From Kordiimonas sediminis (GTDB lineage Bacteria > Pseudomonadota > Alphaproteobacteria > Sphingomonadales > Kordiimonadaceae), in NCBI RefSeq assembly GCF_014656395.1, contig NZ_BNCI01000001.1, positions 1,523,893 through 1,587,892 of the forward strand: a stretch of 64,000 nucleotides of DNA, in the 5' to 3' direction. This document shows, one piece after another, positions 1-8,590 of this stretch (position 1 is the first letter of the stretch; the number at the start of each line of letters is the position of its first letter). A model generated the notes under the pieces. It saw only the letters and a list, made by a program, of their open reading frames with translations. It searched no databases and had not been told where the DNA came from. Made by a program: the position numbers and the translations under genes.

Positions 1-2073
1 GACTTCTGGAACGTACCATTGCTGGCAGGAGATAGCGGTCAGGCACTCTCTGACCCTTCTGGTGTTATTATCAGCGAACGCCTGGCACGTACCTACTTTA
101 CAAACACAGTGGCTCTGACGGATGTCTTAGGCAGCACGATTTCGGTCAATATCCAGGGGCAGATGAAGATGTTCCGCATCACTGGTGTGGCGAAAAACCC
201 TGCCGATACCACGCATGCGCCTATGGATATGATTGTGCGGTTCAATCGTCAAAATTTTGACGGCGCTCGCTGGTTCAGTGATGGCTGGCGGTCAAACCCC
301 TGGAAGACCTATATTCGGGTTGCGCCGGACGTGGATGTTGCCGCGATGGAGGCAGAATTGCCAAAATTGCTGGAGGCTGCCATGCCGCCAGCTGCAGCCG
401 ATCAGGACCCAGCACGGCGCAGGGGGCTGGTGCTGGATTTGCGTGCGGTTGGGGATATCCATCTTTACGGCAACGATTCTTCTGCGGATGTATCATCATT
501 ATACGGCATGTTGGCGATTGCCTTTTTGATCCTGCTGATCGCGGTGATAAATTTCCTGAATTTGTCGATGGCGCGGGTGGCCTACAGATCGCGTGAGGTC
601 GCAGTACGAAAAGTCGTGGGTGCAGGTAATACACAGATTATGCAGCAGTTCCTGGGGGAATCTGTTTTGTTCGCCTTTGTCTCTCTTCTGCTCGCACTGG
701 TCATGGTTGAAGTCAGTTTGCCGTATTATAATGCCTTTCTGAATGCTGTGATTGAAATTGACTTTTTGGCAGAGCCACTAGTCTTAGTGCTTATTCTGTT
801 GCTTGGACTGGGCGTCGGGCTGAGTGCTGGTAGTTTCCATGCCTTGTATTTCGCATATCTGAAGCCAGGTGAGGTGCTTTATAACAATAGCAGTGATAAC
901 CCAGGAGGCAGTTTCTTCAGAAAGGTGCTGGTTGTGGGCCAGTTCACGATCGCCATTGCCCTGATGACGGTTGCTGTGTTTGTAAACAGGCAAATCGAAT
1001 ATGCCAGTCGTGTTGACCTTGGGTTTGATGACCAAAACCTGCTGGTGGTCAGCGGAGTAACGGCTGATGTGTCTGATACTTTTAAGCAGACACTGCTATC
1101 AAGTCCCTTCATTTCAGCGGTTGGGCGGTCGTCGGATGTGCCAACAGAGGGCAGTGAAGATCGACTTCAGATTTTGCCGAACGCAGGGGGCGAGAAGGTC
1201 ACCTTGGATGGTCTTCCAATCGGTCCGGACTTTTTCAGCGTTTATAATATTCCGCTTGCTGCAGGTCGGTACCTGACCAACGCAGAGCCAGATATTCTGC
1301 GCAGTCGTCTAGAAGAGGGTGAATACCGCGGCGCTGCAAATATCCTGATTAATGCTGCGGGTGCCAAGGTGCTGGGATTTGATACGCCTGAGGCAGCGGT
1401 GGGCTACGTTGGTCAGGTTAATCTATCGACCTCCCTGGCATTTGAAGGGCGTATTGTCGGTATTGTCCAGGATTTTCACTTTGATAGTCTACGCAGTGCG
1501 ATCCGGCCTGGCGTCTATTATGTAGATCAGATGCGCATACCTGACATGACACTGCGCATTGACAGCAAAAACAGAGACGCCGCTATCAGCGTCCTTGAGG
1601 AAGCGTGGCGTGAATTTTTCCCAAGTGACTTACTGGCATACCGTGAGATGACCCAGATGGTGGAAGACCAGTATCAGCTTGATATGCGTCTTGGGACAAT
1701 GCTGACCGGTTTTACAATTCTGGCATTTGTAATTTCCTGTCTTGGGCTTTATGGCCTGGCAGCCTTCATGATTGAACGCCGGACCAGGGAAATAGGCATA
1801 AGGAAAGTTTTGGGCGCTGCGGTGCCGGATATTATGGGACTGCTTCTGTGGCAGTTCTCAAAGCCAATTTTAATAGCCATTCTGATTGCAGGACCGTTTG
1901 CCTTTCTGTTTCTGCAGGACTGGCTGCAGGCATTTGCCTACCGCATTGATCTGACACTGCTGCCGTTCATCGGGGTATGTTCGGCGACGCTGATGATAGG
2001 CTGGGTAACGGTATTTGGTCATGTTCTTGCGGTATCAAGAAAGCCGCCGATCACTGCCATACGATACGAATAA
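1..2073 (+). CDS. FtsX/MacB-type ABC transporter permease (5' truncated by window edge)
   Basis: Inner-membrane permease of the MacB/FtsX family, expected to work with an ATPase in export or envelope signalling; substrate unknown. The frame is open to base 1 (Asp-Phe-Trp-Asn-Val-Pro is read before the first possible start), so the N-terminus lies outside the window and about 690 residues are visible. They contain a periplasmic MacB_PCD-like part, an FtsX core with three helices (around residues 165-285), a further helix near residue 310, a second periplasmic domain, and a C-terminal FtsX core. That core begins with the family signature LGLYGLAAF followed by ERRTREIGIRKVLGA. It lies 29 bp upstream of a homologous permease in the same direction, so the two are probably co-transcribed. 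No ATPase is in the window; one may lie upstream. Confidence 0.9.
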   Translation, partial: DFWNVPLLAGDSGQALSDPSGVIISERLARTYFTNTVALTDVLGSTISVNIQGQMKMFRITGVAKNPADTTHAPMDMIVRFNRQNFDGARWFSDGWRSNPWKTYIRVAPDVDVAAMEAELPKLLEAAMPPAAADQDPARRRGLVLDLRAVGDIHLYGNDSSADVSSLYGMLAIAFLILLIAVINFLNLSMARVAYRSREVAVRKVVGAGNTQIMQQFLGESVLFAFVSLLLALVMVEVSLPYYNAFLNAVIEIDFLAEPLVLVLILLLGLGVGLSAGSFHALYFAYLKPGEVLYNNSSDNPGGSFFRKVLVVGQFTIAIALMTVAVFVNRQIEYASRVDLGFDDQNLLVVSGVTADVSDTFKQTLLSSPFISAVGRSSDVPTEGSEDRLQILPNAGGEKVTLDGLPIGPDFFSVYNIPLAAGRYLTNAEPDILRSRLEEGEYRGAANILINAAGAKVLGFDTPEAAVGYVGQVNLSTSLAFEGRIVGIVQDFHFDSLRSAIRPGVYYVDQMRIPDMTLRIDSKNRDAAISVLEEAWREFFPSDLLAYREMTQMVEDQYQLDMRLGTMLTGFTILAFVISCLGLYGLAAFMIERRTREIGIRKVLGAAVPDIMGLLLWQFSKPILIAILIAGPFAFLFLQDWLQAFAYRIDLTLLPFIGVCSATLMIGWVTVFGHVLAVSRKPPITAIRYE

Positions 2074-2102
2074 TAAAACGACGAAGCGAGAAGGACATCA
2101 TC

Positions 2103-4625
2103 ATGTGGGGTAATTATTTTTTAACTGCACTGCGACACATCCAAAAAAACAGACTGTTTTCAGCCATTAATATTTTTGGTCTGGGCCTGGGGTTGATGTG
2201 CTGCATTCTGATCATGCTCTTTGTGCGTGCAGAATCCGGGTATGATACATGGCTCAAGGACAGTGACCGTTTGGTGCGCATGCACTCTGGGTATTATCCG
2301 TCCGCCCGACCACCGTTTGAAACCGTAAACTCGGCTGGACGCTTGATGGAGGCCATTCGGGATTATGCAGTTGCAGAAGTGGAAACCGGTGTCCGGTTTG
2401 TCCGGAATGATATGACTATTCAGCATGAAGGTAATGCCTTTTCCGAAAGTCTTGTCATGGCAGATGGCAGCTTCTTTGATCTGTTTGATTTGCCTTTTGT
2501 GCAAGGTTCTGCCGCCGCATCTTATAATAAGCCTTTTGATATGGTGATCACAGAAGAAGTCGCAGACCGCTATTTCGGCCGCAGTGATGTTATCGGTGAA
2601 ACCCTGACTATTTGCTGCGTTGGGCCAGAGAATGAAGTGCGGGACGTAACAATCACCGGTGTTATTAAGGACTTGCCGTCGAATACACATCTGAACATTG
2701 ACATGCTTGTCTATATGGATCCTGCGGTTTTCGCAAATGCCCCGAATATTCTTGAGACATGGAACAGTTTGAATGTGATGACATATTTTAAAATGCGTCC
2801 GGGTGTAACACTGGAACAGCTGCAGGAACGCATTGATTACTGGACTAATAATGAAAGTCCCTATGTCGAAATGTTTAAAAATATGGGTGATCAGGTGCCT
2901 GCGGGATCCAAGATTACGGATACTCTTCGCAACAGGGTTATGAGCGTACCAGATTTGCACCTGCGTGCCCGTGAACATGCGGGTAATTTGGGGGATATGA
3001 CCCCAATGGGCGACCGGAATATGTTGGTGACCTTTATGGGGGTCGCACTTCTGGTCCTGTTGATTGCCTGTATCAATTTCATGAATTTGTCTACTGCGCG
3101 TGCCAGCCAGCGTGCACGGGAAGTTGCCCTGCGTAAGGTGCTGGGTGCCAGCCGCGCGCAGGTAGCTATTCAGTTTCTGGGGGAAGCTGTTGGGCTTGTC
3201 CTTGTTGCAATGGTCGTGGCTGTCGCTGGTGTGGAGGCTGTTCTTCCTCTCTATAACGATGTTTTGGGGACGGAAATTGATATGCAGATATTCAGTGACC
3301 CTCAGCTAATGGCTGCGCTTGTTGCCATTGTTGTTGTCGTTGGTGGTTTTGCTGGAATGTATCCGGCGCTGTATTTGTCACGCTTTAAACCCGCGCGTAT
3401 TCTGAAGGCTAATAAAAGTGCGGATGCGCAAGGTACGACAAGCCTGCGCACCCTGTTGGTTGTTTTCCAGTTTGCGATTTCGATCACGCTTGTTGTTTCA
3501 ACTGCTGTTGTTTACGGGCAGACGCTTTTTGTTACCCAGATGGATGTGGGGTACGAAAGTAACGACAAGCTGATTCTGAATGTACGGGCAGCACGCGGCC
3601 AGCTTGAAGGACTGAAGCAAGAATTGCTGCGCCTGCCAGAGATTAAAACAGTGGCTTATTCTTCTGAGGTTCCAACTCAGGATAATGAAAATAACACCGC
3701 CTTTCTTCTACTGGAGCAGTTGGAAGAGGGCATCGCCAATGAATATAAAGTCCTGAACTATCATCATTTCGGGTACGACTTTTTCGAAACATACGGGATC
3801 AAGCCAGTCGCAGGCCGTGTCTTCAGTGATCAATATGGTTCTGACCAGATCATCAGTGCCGGCGAGGGAGAGACAGGCAAGGCGTCTATTGTGTTGAATG
3901 AAACCGCTGTACGCCAGTTGGGTATAGCCACCCCCGAAGAGGCGATTGGCAAAACACTGCGTGCAGAAGTGTTCCGGGCAGGGATGCAGGAAGTACAGAT
4001 CATCGGTGTTGTTCCTGATTTTTATTTCCGGTCTTTGCGGTACGGTGTGCGTGCGTCGGGATACATGATGGACCCGAACCGGTTTACGATGGCGTCCATG
4101 ACATTTGAGACCGATGATGTCAGTGCGTTGGTTGAAAAGGTTGAGGATGTTTGGCGTAAACAGGTGCCATTGCAGCCGGTCACGATTGATTTTCTCAGTG
4201 AAATGATGTTGGCCCAGTATCAGGATGAACAGGCGCAGGCGACACTATTTGCGGCATTTGCCGGGCTTGCTATCATCATTGCCTGTTTGGGCTTGTACGG
4301 CCTTGCTGCCTTTACCGCAGAACGCCGGACAAAGGAAATCGGTATCCGCAAAGTGTTGGGTGCCCGGGTACGGGATATCGTCCGACTCCTTGTCTGGCAA
4401 TTCTCAAAGCCTGTGGTGGTGGCGAATATCATTGCCTGGCCAGTAGCCTTTTATTTCATGAGCGACTGGCTAACCGGTTTCGAATACCGGATCGGGAATG
4501 ATTATATTGTGGTTGTGTCTGTTGTTGCGGGAGTAGTCGCCTTGCTAATTGCGTGGGCAACCGTGGCAAGCAGGGCATTTAAAGTTGCCCGGTCCAATCC
4601 CATCACAGCCCTACGGTATGAATAA
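2103..4625 (+). CDS. FtsX/MacB-type ABC transporter permease
   Basis: Full-length paralogue of the preceding permease, 840 residues. The start at 2103 was chosen because AGAAGGA lies 7 nt upstream and the protein then begins directly with a conserved N-terminal amphipathic/TM segment (helix at about residues 19-42). Order: TM1, MacB_PCD-like periplasmic domain, FtsX core (helices near 306-330, 360-380, 403-428), a helix near 450-472, second periplasmic domain, C-terminal FtsX core (709-745, about 770, 800-825) with LGLYGLAAF and RRTKEIGIRKVLGA. The double-core layout of about 800 residues is usual for this subfamily. Probably forms an operon or heterodimer with the upstream gene. Family assignment is secure; substrate cannot be told. 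Confidence 0.93.
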   Translation: MWGNYFLTALRHIQKNRLFSAINIFGLGLGLMCCILIMLFVRAESGYDTWLKDSDRLVRMHSGYYPSARPPFETVNSAGRLMEAIRDYAVAEVETGVRFVRNDMTIQHEGNAFSESLVMADGSFFDLFDLPFVQGSAAASYNKPFDMVITEEVADRYFGRSDVIGETLTICCVGPENEVRDVTITGVIKDLPSNTHLNIDMLVYMDPAVFANAPNILETWNSLNVMTYFKMRPGVTLEQLQERIDYWTNNESPYVEMFKNMGDQVPAGSKITDTLRNRVMSVPDLHLRAREHAGNLGDMTPMGDRNMLVTFMGVALLVLLIACINFMNLSTARASQRAREVALRKVLGASRAQVAIQFLGEAVGLVLVAMVVAVAGVEAVLPLYNDVLGTEIDMQIFSDPQLMAALVAIVVVVGGFAGMYPALYLSRFKPARILKANKSADAQGTTSLRTLLVVFQFAISITLVVSTAVVYGQTLFVTQMDVGYESNDKLILNVRAARGQLEGLKQELLRLPEIKTVAYSSEVPTQDNENNTAFLLLEQLEEGIANEYKVLNYHHFGYDFFETYGIKPVAGRVFSDQYGSDQIISAGEGETGKASIVLNETAVRQLGIATPEEAIGKTLRAEVFRAGMQEVQIIGVVPDFYFRSLRYGVRASGYMMDPNRFTMASMTFETDDVSALVEKVEDVWRKQVPLQPVTIDFLSEMMLAQYQDEQAQATLFAAFAGLAIIIACLGLYGLAAFTAERRTKEIGIRKVLGARVRDIVRLLVWQFSKPVVVANIIAWPVAFYFMSDWLTGFEYRIGNDYIVVVSVVAGVVALLIAWATVASRAFKVARSNPITALRYE

Positions 4626-4720
4626 ATATCAGGATGTTTTGACCCTCCTTCAAGAGTTTGGGTCAGTACACAAAGTATAGAAGTTCTGAGGCTTCTCGCT
4701 TTGCCTCAACTTCTCACCTA

Positions 4721-4748
4721 GGGGGAGGGAATACCTCCCCCCTTTTTC
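4721..4748 (+). terminator. Rho-independent terminator
   Basis: GGGGGAGG pairs with CCTCCCCC around a 5-nt loop and is followed by CTTTTT. It lies about 95 bp after the second permease and would end the permease operon before arsC. Confidence 0.75.
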
Positions 4749-4843
4749 ATGCGACATTGTCTGATTTTTTTGCCCTTGTAATAAAACTAAAATCAGTCTC
4801 TGGTTTTTCTAGGGATATCGAAAGTTTTAAGGACGAGGTCTTC

Positions 4844-5344
4844 ATGTTTCAGGAATATAATGTTCTTGTTCTCTGTACAGGCAACAGCGCACGGTCCATC
4901 CTTGGCGAGGCAATCATCAATGAACTCGGCGAAGGGCGTGTCAAGGCTTACAGCGCAGGTAGTCGGCCTGTTGGTAGGGTAAATCCTTTTGCGATCAAGC
5001 TCCTGAAGAAAAAGGGGTACGAGACAGCCGGGCTTTATTCAAAAAGCTGGGATGAATTTACATCCCCTGGGGCACCTGATATTGATCTGGTTATTACCGT
5101 TTGCGATAATGCAGCAGGCGAGGAATGTCCGGTGTTTATGGGGGCGCCGAACAAGCTTCATCTGGGTTTCCCTGATCCGGCAGCCTTCGACGGCAGTGAA
5201 GAGGATAAAATGGCGCTGTTTGAGCATGTTTATGGCCGAATGTATCCGGTACTGTCATATCTGATCGAAAGCGACCCGCTGCATATGTGTGCAGCAGACC
5301 TGCGGCAGCAACTGATCCAGTATAAAGAGGAACGCGCTTACTAG
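4844..5344 (+). CDS. arsC: Arsenate reductase, LMW-PTP fold (ArsC-like)
   Basis: Predicted cytoplasmic arsenate reductase of the low-molecular-weight tyrosine-phosphatase fold, reducing As(V) to As(III) through a thiol cascade. The 166-residue protein has the CX5R phosphate loop at the N-terminus (Cys11 to Arg17, CTGNSARS) and two further cysteines at about 87 and 95 (TVCDNAAGEEC). These fit the resolving-cysteine positions of thioredoxin-type ArsC. A longer open frame runs upstream to 4658, but the start at 4844 has the RBS-like GGACGAGG just before it and gives the family length. No arsR, arsB/acr3 or arsH is adjacent, so a role in housekeeping phosphatase chemistry or in a dispersed arsenic response remains possible. 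Confidence 0.85.
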   Translation: MFQEYNVLVLCTGNSARSILGEAIINELGEGRVKAYSAGSRPVGRVNPFAIKLLKKKGYETAGLYSKSWDEFTSPGAPDIDLVITVCDNAAGEECPVFMGAPNKLHLGFPDPAAFDGSEEDKMALFEHVYGRMYPVLSYLIESDPLHMCAADLRQQLIQYKEERAY

Positions 5345-5427
5345 GCTTCTGGCCCGCGTCTGGAGGCCAAGTAGGCTTGGAAGCTGGTCTGGGCCGTCTG
5401 GCGTCGTCAGGGGGGCGTCATGACAGT

Positions 5428-5448
5428 CAGGGGCAGTATCTGCCCCTG
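5428..5448. terminator. Inverted repeat between convergent genes
   Basis: Perfect 9-bp inverted repeat (CAGGGGCAG, 3-nt spacer, CTGCCCCTG) between the convergent ends of arsC and the M14 peptidase. The U tract is weak on both strands, so it is a likely but not certain bidirectional terminator. Confidence 0.5.
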
Positions 5449-5469
5449 TTGCGCATTGTAGGCGTGTCT

Positions 5470-6594
5470 TTAAAGTTCTTCAACAATCTGAGCCAGGCTG
5501 CGCAGGCAGTCTTGCGCCAGATGGCGACACCGCTCCGGTGACCAGCCGAATAGTTCGTCGGGCAGGTTCGCATTGTCTTTAAATGGCATTTCCAGTGTCA
5601 TGGACACACATCCAAATTCATGGGCAAGAAAATCTGTACATTTTTTCAGGTCAGAACTGCCGGGCTCGCCTTTTGGGTAGCCAAATTCGCGCTGGAAGTC
5701 CGGGGACTGAAGACAAAGCAGAGCTTCGAAATCCTCATAAAGTTTTTGCTGGCTTTCTTTGAGGTTTGGAATGCTCTCAAAGCCTGCAAGGAAGTTATAG
5801 GGAAGTGCCTCGTCACCGTGAACGTCCATTTGGAAGTCAACACCTGTTTCGCGCATTTTTTCGACAACCAGATAGACTTCCGGGCTTGTTTCCATGCTTG
5901 GATTGTTCCAGACGCGGTTCAGGTTTACCCCCGCCGCATTTGTCCGAAGGTGGCCGCGTTTTGATCCGTCCGGGTTCATGTTTGGCACAATGTAGAAATG
6001 TGCTTTATCCAGAAGGGTGCGGGCAACGGGGTTGTCACCGTCCAGAAGGAAGTCAAACACGCCTTCCATCCACCACTCTGCCATTGATTCGCCCGGGTGC
6101 TGCCGCGCGCATAACCAGATCTTTTTGCGGCCTTCTGCGCCGTATCCTACCTCGACAAGGTCCATGTCCTGACCGTCCAGCGTTTGACCCAGAACAGACG
6201 TCATCACAAGTGGGCTCGTAGCGACGTCGGCGATCAAGTCTGCATGACGCTCCATTGTGTAAGGAGCGAAATAGGCAAAATACATGCTGTCCTGCTCTGG
6301 CTCTACATCAAAGGACAGGATGCCATTTTCATATGTTGTTGGAATACGGAACCATGTGTCCCGGTCGTAGGACGCACAAACAGAATAATCATTCCAGCCA
6401 TCCGCATAGGCCGCACCGCCAGCATTCATAATTCTTAAGGTGCACAGGGTATCCAGCGCGCCCGACATGCGGAAATAAAACCACTGATAAAAATCGGATT
6501 GATTATCCTTGTGTATCTCCAGCTGAATGTCTTCCGGATTGTCTGCCGCCAGTACTTTGATATTGCCGCCATCAAAGGCGCTAGAAATAAACAT
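5470..6594 (-). CDS. M14-family zinc carboxypeptidase, cytosolic carboxypeptidase-like
   Basis: Predicted zinc metallocarboxypeptidase of 374 residues. The N-terminal 120 or so residues resemble the beta-sandwich domain that precedes the catalytic domain in cytosolic carboxypeptidases. Zinc ligands are visible as H166-x-x-E169 (HPGES) and H259 (DVHGDE); the likely catalytic glutamate is E335 in LEMPF. The substrate-binding stretch NPDGSKRGHLRTNAAG precedes NLNRVW. No signal peptide is seen, so it should act in the cytoplasm. Related eukaryotic enzymes trim glutamates from tubulin; bacterial substrates are mostly unknown. It stands alone, convergent with arsC. Confidence 0.9.
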   Translation of the reverse strand: MFISSAFDGGNIKVLAADNPEDIQLEIHKDNQSDFYQWFYFRMSGALDTLCTLRIMNAGGAAYADGWNDYSVCASYDRDTWFRIPTTYENGILSFDVEPEQDSMYFAYFAPYTMERHADLIADVATSPLVMTSVLGQTLDGQDMDLVEVGYGAEGRKKIWLCARQHPGESMAEWWMEGVFDFLLDGDNPVARTLLDKAHFYIVPNMNPDGSKRGHLRTNAAGVNLNRVWNNPSMETSPEVYLVVEKMRETGVDFQMDVHGDEALPYNFLAGFESIPNLKESQQKLYEDFEALLCLQSPDFQREFGYPKGEPGSSDLKKCTDFLAHEFGCVSMTLEMPFKDNANLPDELFGWSPERCRHLAQDCLRSLAQIVEEL

Positions 6595-7030
6595 GTGTAT
6601 GTCCCTTGGGTGTGATTTGGTTATGGTCTGTACCTATCATTCTTCAGCACCCTTGAAAAGGTGCATTCACACTGGTGGGTTGGGCTGAAAATTCTTTACA
6701 AAAAAGTACAGTATCGGTACTATGTATGGGTCGGCAGTAAGTCTGTCGGCATAATTATCCCCGCTATCTAACGGGGTGAGATTGAGGCGTTCCATCCATT
6801 TTGGGGGGCGCCTCTGATCGTTTGCAGAGGCTGCATGTCGGAGGCTTTGTTGGTGTTTGACATCACCATCAACCATGCCGGGTGGCAAAGTATCATTGTC
6901 CTACTTGACAGGTGCCCGCTTCACCAGTATGTTCCGCGCCCAATGGATTCGAGTGGTCCAGATGATTCTTGGATCACGCAAGCCTCGCTCGACGGGGAAA
7001 GTTTAACAGATTTATATAGAGAGACGAGCC
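6595..7030. other. Intergenic region of 436 bp
   Basis: Divergent spacer between the M14 peptidase and rpmJ. Open frames here lack ribosome-binding sites and family signatures. A strong sigma70-type promoter for rpmJ is the only clear element; promoter elements for the peptidase were not resolved. Confidence 0.6.
6905..6933 (+). promoter_or_regulatory. Sigma70-type promoter upstream of rpmJ
   Basis: TTGACA at 6905-6910, a 17-nt spacer and TATGTT at 6928-6933. Transcription would begin near 6940 and leave a leader of about 90 nt before the L36 start. Confidence 0.6.
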
Positions 7031-7156
7031 ATGAAAGTTCGCAACAGCCTCAAGTCGCTAAAAAGTCGCCACCGCGACTGTCGTGTTATTCGCCGCAAAG
7101 GCCGTACGTATGTGATTAACAAAACGCAGCGTCGCTTTAAGGCACGTCAAGGCTAA
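7031..7156 (+). CDS. rpmJ: 50S ribosomal protein L36
   Basis: 41-residue, very basic protein beginning [17 protein letters not shown] and ending RRFKARQG, the long form of L36 typical of alphaproteobacteria. It sits in the 50S subunit near the peptidyl transferase region. This form lacks the four-ligand zinc ribbon of classic L36; only one cysteine remains. GAGACGAG lies just before the ATG. It is monocistronic, behind its own promoter at 6905-6933. Confidence 0.93.
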   Translation: MKVRNSLKSLKSRHRDCRVIRRKGRTYVINKTQRRFKARQG

Positions 7157-7286
7157 GGTTTACACCTTACCTTGTCTCTATCTGATTGTTAGCCGTGCAC
7201 CCAAATGGGTTGCGCGGCTAAATCATTTGAGGCAAGGTGCGCCGGAATATGCCTTTGTGGCAGTTTTTTAAATTTCAGGGGGAATT

Positions 7287-7748
7287 ATGAAGACGCAAAT
7301 ACGTTCATTAGTGTGTGCCGCAACCATTCTGGGTATGGCCGGGACAGTGTCAGCCTTGTCAGATGTTGTGAAGCCGGTCCCAATGACCAAGGATCAGATC
7401 GCGGGTAACATTTTCAAAGACTACACGCCGGTGGTTACGGAGCGCGAAACAGCAAAAGGCAAGTCAACGGCCTATGACGTGGAGACTTTTCTATCGTCTG
7501 ATAAGCAGTTTGACACGGGTATGTATAAGGCCGGACCTGCGCGCTGGGAAATTGACGAACCATACGGTGTAGACGAGTTCATGTATTTCCTGGAGGGGAG
7601 TGTCACACTGACATCCAGTGATGGGTCTGTTATGACAATCAATGCAGGTGACGCGGTGACTATACCCCGGGAATGGACAGGTGTCTGGGAAACGGATGGG
7701 TATGTAAAAATCTATGTGATTTATAATTCAGAAGGGCCGATTGAATAA
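7287..7748 (+). CDS. Secreted cupin-domain protein
   Basis: 153 residues with a likely signal peptide (about residues 1-23, ending VSA) and a single conserved beta-barrel of the cupin type in the C-terminal half. The segment with EFMYFLEGSVTL and INAGDAVTIPREWTG resembles the DUF861 / ureidoglycine-type cupins. The classical metal-binding histidines are not evident, so binding rather than catalysis is possible. A strong RBS (AGGGGGAA) precedes the ATG at 7287. It is followed by a terminator and appears monocistronic. Function unknown. Confidence 0.8.
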   Translation: MKTQIRSLVCAATILGMAGTVSALSDVVKPVPMTKDQIAGNIFKDYTPVVTERETAKGKSTAYDVETFLSSDKQFDTGMYKAGPARWEIDEPYGVDEFMYFLEGSVTLTSSDGSVMTINAGDAVTIPREWTGVWETDGYVKIYVIYNSEGPIE

Positions 7749-7778
7749 GGGCTTTCTGACTGGAGTTGATTTCCAGAA

Positions 7779-7805
7779 GGGGGCGATTATCGTCCCCTGT
7801 TTTTT
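7779..7805 (+). terminator. Rho-independent terminator
   Basis: GGGGGCG pairs with CGTCCCC (one G-U pair) across ATTAT and is followed by TGTTTTTT. It ends the cupin transcript. Confidence 0.75.
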
Positions 7806-7836
7806 ACGGCCCAGATTTTTAAGGTAATGAGTTTGC

Positions 7837-8442
7837 ATGATGGTTGATACGGTACTCTTTGATATTGGCAATGTGTTTGTCCGGTGGGATCCACGATATC
7901 TGTATGAAAAGCTGATCGAGGATAAAGAGGAACTGGATTTCTTTCTAAAGAATGTGGTGACACTGGAGTGGCACACACACCATGATCGCGGGCGCACATT
8001 TGCCGACGGCGTTGCAATCCTGTCAGAGCAGTTTCCTCAATATGCAGACCTGATCGAACTATATGATACCCGCTGGACAGAGACTATCGGCGATATCATT
8101 GGTGGCACAGTGGATGTATTAAACGAGTTGGCGGACAGAGGCGTGCCGGTTTATGCGCTAACCAACTTTTCGGCAGAGAAATGGCCGGATTTTGAACGGG
8201 ATAATGCCTTTGCCCGCAGGTTCCACGGTGTGCTGGTGTCTGGTGCTGAAAAGCTGGTTAAACCGGATCCTGCAATATTTGCACTAACGGTGGAGCGGTT
8301 TGGCCTGACACCAGAAAAAACCCTGTTCATTGATGATCGGGATGAAAATGTGGTGGCGGCCAAAGCACTTGGAATGCAAGGGCACCAGTTTACAGACCCG
8401 CTACTTCTGCGCCGCGAACTGGAGGCACTTAGCCTTTTGTAG
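7837..8442 (+). CDS. HAD-superfamily hydrolase (YihX-like)
   Basis: 201-residue haloacid-dehalogenase-type phosphatase, cytoplasmic. Motif I is FDIGNV at residues 8-13, with the nucleophile Asp9 and Gly instead of the second Asp, as in the YihX group. Motif II is the Thr in LTNFS, motif III is the Lys in LVKPDP, and motif IV is FIDDRDEN. YihX-like enzymes hydrolyse sugar phosphates such as glucose-1-phosphate; the actual substrate here is unknown. AAGGTAATGAG upstream supports the start at 7837. It is separated from the cupin gene by a terminator. Confidence 0.88.
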   Translation: MMVDTVLFDIGNVFVRWDPRYLYEKLIEDKEELDFFLKNVVTLEWHTHHDRGRTFADGVAILSEQFPQYADLIELYDTRWTETIGDIIGGTVDVLNELADRGVPVYALTNFSAEKWPDFERDNAFARRFHGVLVSGAEKLVKPDPAIFALTVERFGLTPEKTLFIDDRDENVVAAKALGMQGHQFTDPLLLRRELEALSLL

Positions 8443-8590
8443 GCTTGCCGTCAGACTGTCTTGAAAACCAGATAACAGGAACGTGAAGCGTGTGCCCTTT
8501 GTGCGCACAGTTTCTGCACATTCTAACCATAATCTTTGTCGACAGTTCAGGTTCATGTTAGTTTTAACCCACACTTTAGGGGGATTGTCT

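Noticed and set aside
4626-6594. Arsenic-resistance operon
   Set aside because: Only arsC is present; neighbouring genes are unrelated, and the ArsR-type gene at 59127 lacks metal-binding cysteines and is 54 kb away.
6667-7119. Overlapping open frames around 6667-6888 (-) and 6835-7119 (+)
   Set aside because: No RBS, no family signature, and the second overlaps rpmJ in another frame.
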